A stretch of DNA of 8,699 bases from CAVPRW01 sp046727435 [NCBI: bacterium] (GTDB lineage Bacteria > Tectomicrobia > Entotheonellia > J063). The stretch is from assembly GCA_046727435.1 (NCBI GenBank), contig JBKPCR010000458.1:1-8699 (forward strand). The letters run 5' to 3'. Made by a program: the position numbers and the translations under genes. Positions 1-6,141 of the stretch are shown in pieces. The notes under the pieces are model-generated. The model was not told the origin of the DNA and searched no databases. It saw only the letters and a program-made list of their open reading frames with translations. Numbering within the stretch: the stretch's first letter is position 1; each line of letters opens with the position of its first letter.

Positions 1-37
1 AAGACTGTCCTGTCACAAACAGAGTGACGCGAGAGGA

Positions 38-1357
38 TTACCCCAGCGGCACCGGCTCGGGGTGCTGCACGAAGGCCGTGCGTAGCTCCTCTGTGGCCTC
101 CACCCAGTCCGCTGACCTCGGCAACATCACACCGCCGGAGCGTTGCCGGTAGAGCTCGGGGTGGTCGACGGTCGGCGGGATGATGCCTTGCTGGAGATCG
201 ATCGCGGCCTTCATCAGCCGTCGCCGCGTCCTGATGATCATGGCATCGCTGGTGCCCAGATGCTCCTGGGCGCGGTCCGCGATGGCGCCCATGCTCTCGG
301 TGATAGCCTGGTCCTGGAGATGGATACCATCGATGCCGGTGTAGCTTTGGGTGCGTTGCACCTCGCGGTCGATCAGGTAATCGTTGGAGGCATTCGCCGC
401 CAGCCGCCACCGCCCGAGCCAGTCCGTGGTGTTGGGCAGGAACTGCGGTCTCCCCGCGGTGCCAGCGAATGGTTGTCCATTCGTGCTGGACCGCCTGATG
501 CCTGCTTGCAGACGCGTCGAGGGTGCGGAGAGACTCCAGAACATCGTGTGGTGGTCGTCCAGTGGGACCCAGGCGCGGACGAGCACCTGCACGCCAAGCA
601 CACCAGTGGGGATCAACGTGTAGCAAGGGAACAAGAATTGGGCGATTCGCCAGTAGTAGGTCTCCTCTGCTGCTGGTCGGTAGGCGCCGTACATGGTACC
701 CCACTCGGTGTCCACAACTTTATACTTGGGCGCGCGATCTTTCACAGTGTAATAGTCGAACGTCCCAGGCCTCACGTCCTCAGGGGCGACACCGCCCAGG
801 TGTAGAAGACCCAGGTGGGCGGTGTCAATGTCTCCCTCCATCGCCTGCACCCAGTTACACTCCCGTAGTGCGGTCCAGATCTCGGTTTGCCCGTCGGACA
901 GGAGGTTCGGCTCGAGGTCCGGCAGTGGCGGGGGATCCTGCCGCGGCCCCATATACGCGAAGATGATGCCGTTGCGCTCCCAACAGGGATAGGCTCTGGC
1001 ACGCACTTTGTCCTTGAAGTTGCTGGCAGGCGGCTCGCTTGGCATCTCAAGGCATTGGCCTGCCATATCGAACTTCCAGCCGTGGTACACGCACCTGATC
1101 CCCTCTGCCTCATTGCGTCCGAAGAACAGTGAGGCGCCGCGGTGCGGGCAGGCGTGTGCCATCAACCCGACCTTTCCGGAGGTGGTGCGGAAGGCAATCA
1201 GGTTCTCCCCCAGCAAACGTACGCGGAGCGGTGGGCCATCGGGGGCGGAAAGCTCGGAGGACATGAGGGCGGGAATCCAATACTGGCGAATGAGGTCGCC
1301 CACGGGGGTGCCAGGGCCGACACGGGTCAGTAGCTCATTTTCCTCAGCGCTGAGCAT
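38..1357 (-). CDS. Rieske [2Fe-2S] aromatic ring-hydroxylating oxygenase, alpha subunit
   Basis: 439-residue Rieske non-haem iron oxygenase of the phthalate dioxygenase/LigXa-like group. Such enzymes hydroxylate or O-demethylate aromatic or related substrates in the cytoplasm, using electrons from a separate reductase. The Rieske cluster ligands are C70 and H72 (ACPHRG) and C89 and H92 (CVYHGW), with 16 residues between the two pairs. The catalytic domain shows NWVQAMEGDIDTAH, giving bridging D178 and iron ligands H181 and H186. D349 in LQDQAI is the likely third ligand of the facial triad. Length is usual for the group and no key residue is missing, so it should be active; the substrate cannot be read from sequence. 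The ATG at 1357 has GGGAGAAG five bases upstream. No reductase or ferredoxin gene is in the window. It is transcribed away from the cyclase gene and seems to have a long leader (see 1449-1517). Confidence 0.93.
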   Translation of the reverse strand: MLSAEENELLTRVGPGTPVGDLIRQYWIPALMSSELSAPDGPPLRVRLLGENLIAFRTTSGKVGLMAHACPHRGASLFFGRNEAEGIRCVYHGWKFDMAGQCLEMPSEPPASNFKDKVRARAYPCWERNGIIFAYMGPRQDPPPLPDLEPNLLSDGQTEIWTALRECNWVQAMEGDIDTAHLGLLHLGGVAPEDVRPGTFDYYTVKDRAPKYKVVDTEWGTMYGAYRPAAEETYYWRIAQFLFPCYTLIPTGVLGVQVLVRAWVPLDDHHTMFWSLSAPSTRLQAGIRRSSTNGQPFAGTAGRPQFLPNTTDWLGRWRLAANASNDYLIDREVQRTQSYTGIDGIHLQDQAITESMGAIADRAQEHLGTSDAMIIRTRRRLMKAAIDLQQGIIPPTVDHPELYRQRSGGVMLPRSADWVEATEELRTAFVQHPEPVPLG

Positions 1358-1396
1358 CGTGGCTTCTCCCTTGTCGATTGGAGAGTTCCTGAAAGG

Positions 1397-1420
1397 GCCA
1401 GCTACCCGCGTGGTAGCGGC
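1397..1420 (-). promoter_or_regulatory. Hairpin in the 5' leader of the Rieske gene
   Basis: GCTACC (1401-1406) pairs with GGTAGC (1412-1417) around a five-base loop. The stem extends with GCC (1397-1399) against GGC (1418-1420) across a one-base bulge, giving nine base pairs. It sits between the 22-codon frame and the Rieske ribosome-binding site, where an attenuator or translational switch would act. There is no U-run after it, so it is not a standard terminator. Confidence 0.35.
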
Positions 1421-1441
1421 CGTGAGAGCAATGGCTTGATT

Positions 1442-1451
1442 TGATCGATCA
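1442..1451. promoter_or_regulatory. Perfect 10-bp palindrome TGATCGATCA in the Rieske leader
   Basis: A perfect dyad that contains the stop codon of the 22-codon frame and lies about 95 bases downstream of the predicted transcription start. It could be a regulator operator or have no role. Short palindromes occur by chance, so confidence is low. Confidence 0.2.
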
Positions 1452-1517
1452 TCTTGCTGTGGTCATCGCCATCTCACAAGTTGAGACTGTTGCGGTGATG
1501 TGTGATTCGACGTGCAT
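1449..1517 (-). CDS. Candidate 22-residue leader peptide or micropeptide upstream of the Rieske gene
   Basis: A 22-codon frame beginning MHVESHITAT and ending EMAMTTAR, rich in Thr/Ala/Ser, with one Cys (C14). It starts at ATG 1517 and has a GAGGAG Shine-Dalgarno (1529-1524) six bases upstream, the best ribosome-binding site in this part of the window. The predicted transcription start (about 1540) leaves a 22-base untranslated leader, so this would be the first frame translated on the Rieske mRNA. Its stop lies inside the palindrome TGATCGATCA, and the Rieske ATG follows 91 bases later, past a hairpin. It has no recognised homologue and no membrane segment. It could be an attenuator leader peptide, an independent micropeptide, or chance. 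Confidence 0.4.
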   Translation of the reverse strand: MHVESHITATVSTCEMAMTTAR

Positions 1518-1546
1518 CGGTTTCTCCTCATCCTACCATCAGCGCA

Positions 1547-1575
1547 ACTATAGAAACATGTGAGACACAGGTCAA
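1547..1575 (-). promoter_or_regulatory. Sigma70-type promoter for the Rieske oxygenase transcript
   Basis: Reading the minus strand, TTGACC (1575-1570) is followed by a 17-base spacer and TATAGT (1552-1547). Each hexamer matches the consensus at five of six positions and the spacing is ideal. Transcription would start near 1540, giving a leader of about 180 bases before the Rieske ATG, with room for the small reading frame at 1449-1517. Not tested experimentally. Confidence 0.55.
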
Positions 1576-1597
1576 GCAGTACTTCCTGCCTGATCTC

Positions 1598-1626
1598 TTG
1601 CCCTGCACGACAGACTAGGATATTCT
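1598..1626 (+). promoter_or_regulatory. Possible promoter of the cyclase/ATPase gene
   Basis: TTGCCC (1598-1603), a 17-base spacer and TATTCT (1621-1626), four of six matches in each hexamer. This would give a leader of about 37 bases before the ATG at 1670. It lies back to back with the minus-strand promoter, with 22 bases between the two -35 boxes, so a regulator bound there could affect both genes. Confidence 0.35.
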
Positions 1627-1641
1627 TCCCACGGGAGTAGA

Positions 1642-1659
1642 CCATCCCGGCAGGGATGG
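1642..1659 (+). promoter_or_regulatory. Hairpin covering part of the cyclase ribosome-binding site
   Basis: CCATCCC (1642-1648) and GGGATGG (1653-1659) form a perfect seven-base-pair stem with a GGCA loop. The 3' arm includes the first two bases of GGAG (1658-1661), the likely Shine-Dalgarno eight bases before ATG 1670. Folding would partly mask the ribosome-binding site, so it may damp translation. Confidence 0.35.
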
Positions 1660-1669
1660 AGCATGTGCC

Positions 1670-2296
1670 ATGCGGTGCCCCCAGTGCCACACCGGGAATA
1701 GGGCCCATCGCAAGTTTTGTGCGGCGTGTGGGCAGGAGTTGCTACTGGTGTGCCCTGCGTGTGGTTTCGTCAATGAGCCTGACGATCGGTTCTGCGGCGG
1801 CTGCGGCCAGACCCTGACAGCCGTACCGCCCCCAGAATCGACGCACCCCTTCAGTACCACCCGGCCAGAGGAACAGCCAGCCCCGCCGGCCACACCAATG
1901 CCAGTCACACCCTATCCCGCTGACGCCGAACGTCGCCAGCTCACGGACATGTTCTGTGACCTGCTAGATTACACCCCTTTCTCCGAAACGCTCGATCCCG
2001 AGGAATTGCGCGAAGTTGTGCGGGCTTACCAGCAGACCTCAGCCGAAGTGATCCAGCACTTCGAGGGCCATATCGCGCAGTATTTGGGCGACGGGCTGCT
2101 TCGTATACTTCGGCTGGCCCCAGGCCCACGACGACGATGCCCGACGAGCGGTACAGGCCGGGTTGGGCATCCTCGCAGCTATGGAAACATTGAATACCGG
2201 GCTGGAGCGGGACAAGGGTCTGCACCTGGGCATACGGGTAGGGATTCATACCGGCCTGGTTGTGGTGGGGGAGATGGGTGGCGGGGGTCGGCATGA
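1670..2296 (+). CDS. First reading-frame piece: zinc ribbons plus N-terminal half of the cyclase
   Basis: Residues 1-144 are true family sequence: two CxxC...CxxC zinc ribbons, a Pro-rich linker (about 50-80), then [11 protein letters not shown] and the first half of the cyclase fold through GDGLL. After the frameshift near 2101 the remaining 64 residues are unrelated Arg/Gly/Pro-rich sequence ending at a TGA. Without recoding, this product carries both metal-binding Asp residues but lacks the N/R transition-state residues, so it could not be an active cyclase alone. ATG 1670 has GGAG eight bases upstream. Confidence 0.7.
   Translation: MRCPQCHTGNRAHRKFCAACGQELLLVCPACGFVNEPDDRFCGGCGQTLTAVPPPESTHPFSTTRPEEQPAPPATPMPVTPYPADAERRQLTDMFCDLLDYTPFSETLDPEELREVVRAYQQTSAEVIQHFEGHIAQYLGDGLLRILRLAPGPRRRCPTSGTGRVGHPRSYGNIEYRAGAGQGSAPGHTGRDSYRPGCGGGDGWRGSA
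2095..2103 (+). other. Frameshift site 1 (CTG CTT CGT)
   Basis: The upstream frame reads GDGLL and then diverges. Skipping C2102 makes the next codon GTA and the protein reads GDGLLVYFGWP, as expected for class III cyclases. The nine bases GCTGCTTCG are identical in sequence and codon phase to frameshift site 2. Confidence 0.85.
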
Positions 2297-3338
2297 ACGG
2301 TTAGCACTAGGGGACACGCCGAACGTAGCGGCTCGCATCCAGGGGCTCGCTGCACCGTATGCGGTGCTGATCAGTGCCGCCACCCACCGGCTGGTGCAGG
2401 GATATTTCACGGCGGCAACCCTGGGCCCACAAACCCTCAAAGGCGTTGCCGCGCCGGTGCTAGTGTATCGTATTCTGGGGGTCAGCCCGGCGCAGAGCCG
2501 TTTGGACGTGGCGACGACCACCGGCTTGACGCCGCTGGTGGGCCGCAAGTCAGAAGTGGCGCTACTCGTGGAGCGATGGGAGCAGAGCCAGGCCGGGCTG
2601 GGGCAGGTGGTGCTGCTCAGTGGCGAGGGAGGCATCGGAAAATCCCGCCTGGTCGGGGCATTACGGGAACGGGTGGTCTTCGAGGGCTCGCCATGCATCG
2701 TGCTTCGCTGTTCCCCATATCACACTAACAGTGCCTTATATCCGGTGATCGAGCATCTGCAGCGGTGGCTACAGCTGAAGCGCGACGATAGCCCTGATGA
2801 GAAACTGCGCAAACTGGAGGAGGCGCTGGCTCGCACAGGTGTGCAGGTCTCCTCCCCCTCGATGGGGGAGGGGGAGGATGGGGGTGAAGCCGGCGCGTCT
2901 GTTTCCCCCATCCTGACCTTCCCTCGCCAGAGGGGAAGGGAGAGGACGGGGGAGGTAGTACCGCTGCTGGCGGCCCTGCTCTCTGTGCCGCTGCCCGAGG
3001 CGCGCTACCCCTCCTTGCTGCTGACTCCCCAGCAGCAGAGGGTACAGACCCAGGACGCGCTGCTGGCTTGGCTACTGGCCGAAGCCGAGCGGCAGCCGGT
3101 TCTAGTGGTGTGGGAGGACCTACACTGGGCCGACCCCTCGACGCTTGAGCTGCTTCGGCCTCGTCGTCGACCAGACGCCCACGGCGCGCATGCTGACGCT
3201 GGTGACCTATCGCCCAGAGTTTCGGTCGGCCTGGGCCCCCCGTTCCCACCTCGCCCAGCTCACGCTCGGCCGCTTACCGCGCCCCCAGGTCGAGACCATG
3301 GTGGGGCAGCTGACAGGGGAGAAGCCTCTACCCGCTGA
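2163..3338 (+). CDS. Second reading-frame piece: C-terminal half of the cyclase plus ATPase core
   Basis: Family sequence in this frame begins at 2103 ([17 protein letters not shown]), upstream of the first start-like codon (TTG, 2163). It therefore continues the first piece and is not an independent gene; I see no convincing ribosome-binding site. It holds [11 protein letters not shown] (catalytic N and R), TLKG, LVGRKSE, Walker [10 protein letters not shown] and Walker [16 protein letters not shown]. Real homology stops near 3155, and the last 61 residues are out-of-frame. Residues 227-263 of this piece come from a REP-like insertion between LARTG and VVPLLAALL. Confidence 0.65.
   Translation: MGILAAMETLNTGLERDKGLHLGIRVGIHTGLVVVGEMGGGGRHERLALGDTPNVAARIQGLAAPYAVLISAATHRLVQGYFTAATLGPQTLKGVAAPVLVYRILGVSPAQSRLDVATTTGLTPLVGRKSEVALLVERWEQSQAGLGQVVLLSGEGGIGKSRLVGALRERVVFEGSPCIVLRCSPYHTNSALYPVIEHLQRWLQLKRDDSPDEKLRKLEEALARTGVQVSSPSMGEGEDGGEAGASVSPILTFPRQRGRERTGEVVPLLAALLSVPLPEARYPSLLLTPQQQRVQTQDALLAWLLAEAERQPVLVVWEDLHWADPSTLELLRPRRRPDAHGAHADAGDLSPRVSVGLGPPFPPRPAHARPLTAPPGRDHGGAADRGEASTR
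2850..2952. repeat. REP-like double-hairpin palindrome inserted in frame in the ATPase gene
   Basis: A perfect 11-bp inverted repeat, TCCTCCCCCTC (2850-2860) and GAGGGGGAGGA (2868-2878), is followed by a second imperfect hairpin. In that one CCCCCATCCT (2905-2914) faces AGGACGGGGG (2943-2952), with an inner CCTTCCCTC/GAGGGGAAGG stem (2917-2939). The encoded peptide ([26 protein letters not shown]) is the low-complexity type that REP elements give when translated. It is extra relative to the family, where LARTG leads almost directly to VVPLLAALL. The reading frame is kept across it. Confidence 0.65.
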
Positions 3339-5145
3339 GGTGCTCGCGCAGGTGATCGCCAAGACAGATGGCGTACCGCTGTTTGTCGAAGAGCTCGTCA
3401 AGATGATCCTGGAATCCGGCCTGGTGCAGGAGGAGGCGAACCGCTATGTGTTGACCGGGCCGCTCCCGCCGCTGGCCATTCCCGCCACGCTGCAGGATTC
3501 CCTCATGGCACGGCTGGATCGACTGGCGACCGCCCGAGCCGTGGCGCAGCTCGGCGCCGTCCTGAGGCGGGAGTTCGCTTATGAGCTGATCCGGGCTATA
3601 GCACTGATGGACGAGGCAACGTTGCAGCAGGGGTTGGCACATCTTGTGGACGCCGAACTACTCTATCAGCGGGGGCGTCCGCCGCAGGCGCAGTACCTCT
3701 TCAAACATGCCCTCATCCAGGAGACCGCGTATCAGTCATTGTTGAAGAGCACTCGGCAGCAGTACCACCAGCGGAGTGCCCAGGTGTTGGCGGGACAGTT
3801 TCCCGAAATCGTCGAGACACAGCCCGAGCTGAACGCATACCACTACACCGAGGCCGGGCTCACCGAGCAGGCCATCCCTTACTGGCAGCGGGCCGGTCAG
3901 CAAGCCCTGGAGCGCTCGGCCAACCCAGAAGCCGTAAAGCATCTGACCAAAGGCTTGGCGCTGCTGGCCACACTCCCCGAGACCCCGGTGAGGGCCCAGC
4001 AGGAGCTTGATCTACAAATCGCCTTGGGGCTGGCCTTGATGGCCACTAGAGGCCGCTCGGCCCCAGAGGTGGAGCTGACCTACGCCCGGGCGCGGGCGTT
4101 GTGCGCGCAGGTCGGCGAAACGCCCCAACTCCTCCTGGTGCTGCGGGGCTTATCGGGGTTCTATGAGACCAGGGGGGCGTTGCCGATGGCGCGGGAGCTA
4201 GGGCAACAGCTCTACCGGCTAGCACAGCATGCGGCTGGGCCGACACCCCGTATAGAGGCCCATGATGCGCTCGGGACTACCTTGTTCTATGTGGGCGAAT
4301 ACGCCGCCGCCCGGACACACCTCGAGCAGGCCATCGTCCTCACCGACCCGACGACGCAGCGCGCCCAGGCGCTCCGGCAGGGCATGGCGCCTGGGGTGCG
4401 ATGCCTCGGGATGGCGGCGCACACGCTGTGGTGTCTGGGCGCTCCAGCGCAGGCCGTGCGGCGGAGTCAGGAGGCGCTGGCCCTGGCCCATCCCTATAGT
4501 CTGGCCGCGGCCCACCACTGGGCGGCCTGGCTGCATCAACGTCGCCAGGAAGGCCCCGCGGTCCGGGGGCAGGCCGACGCCCTCCTGAGCCTGGCGATCG
4601 CACAGCGGTTTCCGCGGTGGGTGGGATATGGAACATTCTGGCAGGGCTGGATACTGGCTGCGCAGGGCCAGGGCGAGGCAGGCCTGGCGCAGATGCGTCA
4701 GGGCATGGCGGCCGTCTGGACCACGGAGCAAACGCTGGCGCGGCCGTTCGGTCTGGTCCTCCTTGCCGAGGCGGCAGGGCACGCCGGCGGGGTCCCAGAG
4801 GGGCTGCACCTGCTGGCCGAGGCCCTGGCAACGCTGGAGGCAAATGAGCAGGGCGACATGCTGGCGGAGGCGTATCGGCTCCAGGGCGAGTTCCTCCTGC
4901 GACAGGCCACCCCGGATACGACCCAAGCGGAAGCCTGCTTCCAGCAGGCTCTCACCATTGCCCGCCACCAGCAGGCCAAATCCTGGGAACTGCGCGCCGC
5001 CATGAGCCTGAGTCGGCTGTGGCAGCAGCAGGGCAAGCGGGACGAAGCCCACGAACTGCTGGCACCGATCTACGGCTGGTTCAGCGAGGGCTTTGATACC
5101 GCCGACCTGCAGGAGGCCAAGGCGCTGCTGGCGGGGTTGCCGTGA
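3145..5145 (+). CDS. Third reading-frame piece: end of ATPase and TPR-like domain
   Basis: Family sequence starts at 3157 ([22 protein letters not shown]), just past the second frameshift. The first ATG is at 3190, and no good ribosome-binding site precedes either candidate start. The piece includes the remaining ATPase lid/winged-helix part (about 40-220, with DGVPLFVEELVK and FKHALIQETAYQSLL) and a long alpha-helical repeat region of TPR type to the natural C-terminus. Such regions normally form protein-interaction surfaces in these signalling ATPases. It ends 38 bases before the convergent DUF4926 gene. Confidence 0.72.
   Translation: MSCFGLVVDQTPTARMLTLVTYRPEFRSAWAPRSHLAQLTLGRLPRPQVETMVGQLTGEKPLPAEVLAQVIAKTDGVPLFVEELVKMILESGLVQEEANRYVLTGPLPPLAIPATLQDSLMARLDRLATARAVAQLGAVLRREFAYELIRAIALMDEATLQQGLAHLVDAELLYQRGRPPQAQYLFKHALIQETAYQSLLKSTRQQYHQRSAQVLAGQFPEIVETQPELNAYHYTEAGLTEQAIPYWQRAGQQALERSANPEAVKHLTKGLALLATLPETPVRAQQELDLQIALGLALMATRGRSAPEVELTYARARALCAQVGETPQLLLVLRGLSGFYETRGALPMARELGQQLYRLAQHAAGPTPRIEAHDALGTTLFYVGEYAAARTHLEQAIVLTDPTTQRAQALRQGMAPGVRCLGMAAHTLWCLGAPAQAVRRSQEALALAHPYSLAAAHHWAAWLHQRRQEGPAVRGQADALLSLAIAQRFPRWVGYGTFWQGWILAAQGQGEAGLAQMRQGMAAVWTTEQTLARPFGLVLLAEAAGHAGGVPEGLHLLAEALATLEANEQGDMLAEAYRLQGEFLLRQATPDTTQAEACFQQALTIARHQQAKSWELRAAMSLSRLWQQQGKRDEAHELLAPIYGWFSEGFDTADLQEAKALLAGLP
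3149..3157 (+). other. Frameshift site 2 (CTG CTT CGG)
   Basis: The upstream frame reads [10 protein letters not shown] and then diverges. Skipping C3156 makes the next codon GGC and the protein reads [17 protein letters not shown], as expected after Walker B in this family. Same GCTGCTTCG and same phase as site 1. Confidence 0.85.
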
Positions 5146-5183
5146 GAAAGAAAAAGGCCTGTACTGTGGATGCAGAGACTTAG

Positions 5184-5576
5184 CTACACCAGAGGGAAAG
5201 CTTCTTGGGTGGATGTCTCCTGGCTCGAAGTTGTCAGGTGCGTAGGGGATGCAGAGCCCTGCCGTTGTCTGCGTTCGTAGAGGAACCGTGCGAAGTCTAA
5301 CACCTCCCGCCCCTCCGCCTCGGGCAGGTGGGAGGCCAGGGCTGCAACATGTCCCGCTAGCGGCACCCAGCGTTTGGTCTTGGCCTGCCAGACGACGATG
5401 AACTGCTCAGCCGAGAGCGGGCAAAGCGCCGTCGTTTTGCCCTCCTCATTGATGAACTCGACCTCGTAGTTCCTCTCGTCATAGGCGTGCACAATAGCTC
5501 CCAAGCCTCCTGAGCGCAGATTATGTGCAGGGAGGTCCACCAGCAATTCAACGGTGTCAAACAGTGCTGGCTGCAT
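5184..5576 (-). CDS. DUF4926 domain protein with C-terminal DUF2281-like helix
   Basis: 130 residues. Residues 1-60 (MQPALFDTVELLVDLP, GAIVHAYDERNYEVEFINEEG, LSAEQFIVV) match the DUF4926 pattern, a small beta-barrel-like domain of unknown function often found beside short partner genes. Residues about 75-102 (VAALASHLPEAEGREVLDFARFLYERR) resemble the DUF2281 helix seen in antitoxin-like proteins. The tail is Ser/Thr/Gln-rich. ATG 5576 is preferred because AGGAG lies about six to seven bases upstream. The alternative ATG at 5582 overlaps the previous gene's TGA by four bases but abuts the same Shine-Dalgarno with no spacing. Probably co-translated with the upstream DUF6883 gene. A role as antitoxin or immunity partner is inference. 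Confidence 0.75.
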   Translation of the reverse strand: MQPALFDTVELLVDLPAHNLRSGGLGAIVHAYDERNYEVEFINEEGKTTALCPLSAEQFIVVWQAKTKRWVPLAGHVAALASHLPEAEGREVLDFARFLYERRQRQGSASPTHLTTSSQETSTQEAFPLV

Positions 5577-5578
5577 CC

Positions 5579-5971
5579 TCATCTCCTCAGCACATATAAT
5601 CTTATCAACCTGGCTTCATCGCTCCCGGATGTCACAAGCCATCCAGTCCGGACAATTTCCTGCTGTCCCTCTGTACCGGTCACTTCCAGATCGACACGAA
5701 AATGTCGTCCATGCTGGTCAGTGCCTTGCAAAGCGGCTTCAGCATCCAAGGCATGAAACTCTACCTGCTGTTGCAATAGCGCGTAATTGTCCCTGGTAAA
5801 ACCCAGGCAACGTTCAAAGACCATCGCTTTGTGGCGACCGATTGGATTCTCCGGGTCAAGCGCATAGTCGATGAGTTTACGAGCATCCACAGCGACCTGA
5901 CGGACGATGTCACGCAGCGTCATGATACGTGTCACATGCTTCCCTAAGGTCCTTCGGATGCGCTCTAACAT
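5579..5971 (-). CDS. DUF6883 domain protein
   Basis: Resembles DUF6883: KLIDYALDPENPIGRHKAMVFERCLGF (residues about 32-58), where NP.GRHKA.VF is the recognisable core, then GTDQHGRHFRVDLEV and IVRTGWLV near the C-terminus. These are small alpha/beta proteins of unknown biochemical role, often next to DUF4926 genes. The open frame runs up to 6106, but its first part is translated from a palindromic repeat and is unlikely to be coding. Starts at 5971 (130 aa) and 5923 (114 aa, closest to the usual family length) both have weak ribosome-binding sites; 5971 is given without certainty. The stop abuts the DUF4926 start, indicating an operon. A nuclease or toxin role is only a guess. Confidence 0.65.
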   Translation of the reverse strand: MLERIRRTLGKHVTRIMTLRDIVRQVAVDARKLIDYALDPENPIGRHKAMVFERCLGFTRDNYALLQQQVEFHALDAEAALQGTDQHGRHFRVDLEVTGTEGQQEIVRTGWLVTSGSDEARLIRLYVLRR

Positions 5972-6061
5972 CTGCTTTGCATGGCAGGCAACTTCCTCCC
6001 TGTGGGATGACCTTGCAGAGCTAACCATACCCCTGCCAGCTGCTCGCCATGATCCGCTGCA

Positions 6062-6084
6062 GGGGCGGGTTTGCAACCCGCCCC
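6062..6084. repeat. Perfect GC-rich palindrome (REP-like)
   Basis: GGGGCGGGTT (6062-6071) and AACCCGCCCC (6075-6084) form a perfect ten-base-pair stem around TGC. No U-run follows on either strand, so it is not a typical intrinsic terminator. The motif has the look of a dispersed intergenic palindrome. It lies between the beta-propeller gene and the DUF6883 gene, both on the minus strand, where it could stabilise an mRNA end. Confidence 0.6.
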
Positions 6085-6141
6085 CACCATGATGCAGGAA
6101 TGACAAGACCCAGCACTAGGCCAGAATTACCCGGGCAGCAT

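Larger units (their letters stand above)
1670..5145 (+). pseudogene. Zinc-ribbon/class III adenylate cyclase/AAA ATPase/TPR protein, split by two +1 frameshifts
   Basis: If the extra base at each of two sites is skipped, one protein of 1157 residues results. Its order is: double zinc ribbon (C3, C6, C17, C20; C28, C31, C42, C45), class III nucleotide cyclase (about 87-275), ATPase with Walker A GEGGIGKS (318-325) and Walker B VLVVWED (477-483), then a helical TPR-like region (about 725-1157). The cyclase keeps metal residues D97 (MFCD) and D141 (GDG) and catalytic-type N218 and R222 (NVAAR). The usual DLVGST motif reads DLLDYT here. The architecture matches large multidomain signalling proteins with guanylate/adenylate cyclase and predicted ATPase domains. 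The breaks lie at 2095-2103 and 3149-3157; apart from them and one REP-like insertion the gene reads cleanly. It could be a recent pseudogene, a recoded gene, or an intact gene with sequencing errors. Confidence 0.85.

Noticed and set aside
143-805. 220-residue plus-strand frame opposite the Rieske gene
   Set aside because: It lies antisense to a gene with intact Rieske and iron-binding motifs. Its translation has no recognisable domain and reads as a shadow of high-GC coding sequence.
4219-5052. 277-residue minus-strand frame opposite the TPR region
   Set aside because: Antisense to a clear TPR-like helical coding region; low-complexity Pro/Arg/Gly-rich translation with no domain.
5146-5183. 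Possible bidirectional terminator between the convergent cyclase and DUF4926 genes
   Set aside because: There is an A-rich stretch (T-rich on the minus strand) after the cyclase stop, but I found no stable stem next to it.
5972-6106. N-terminal extension of the DUF6883 frame up to 6106
   Set aside because: It is translated from the perfect palindrome at 6062-6084 and neighbouring sequence, outside the family's usual length and without a convincing ribosome-binding site at 6106.
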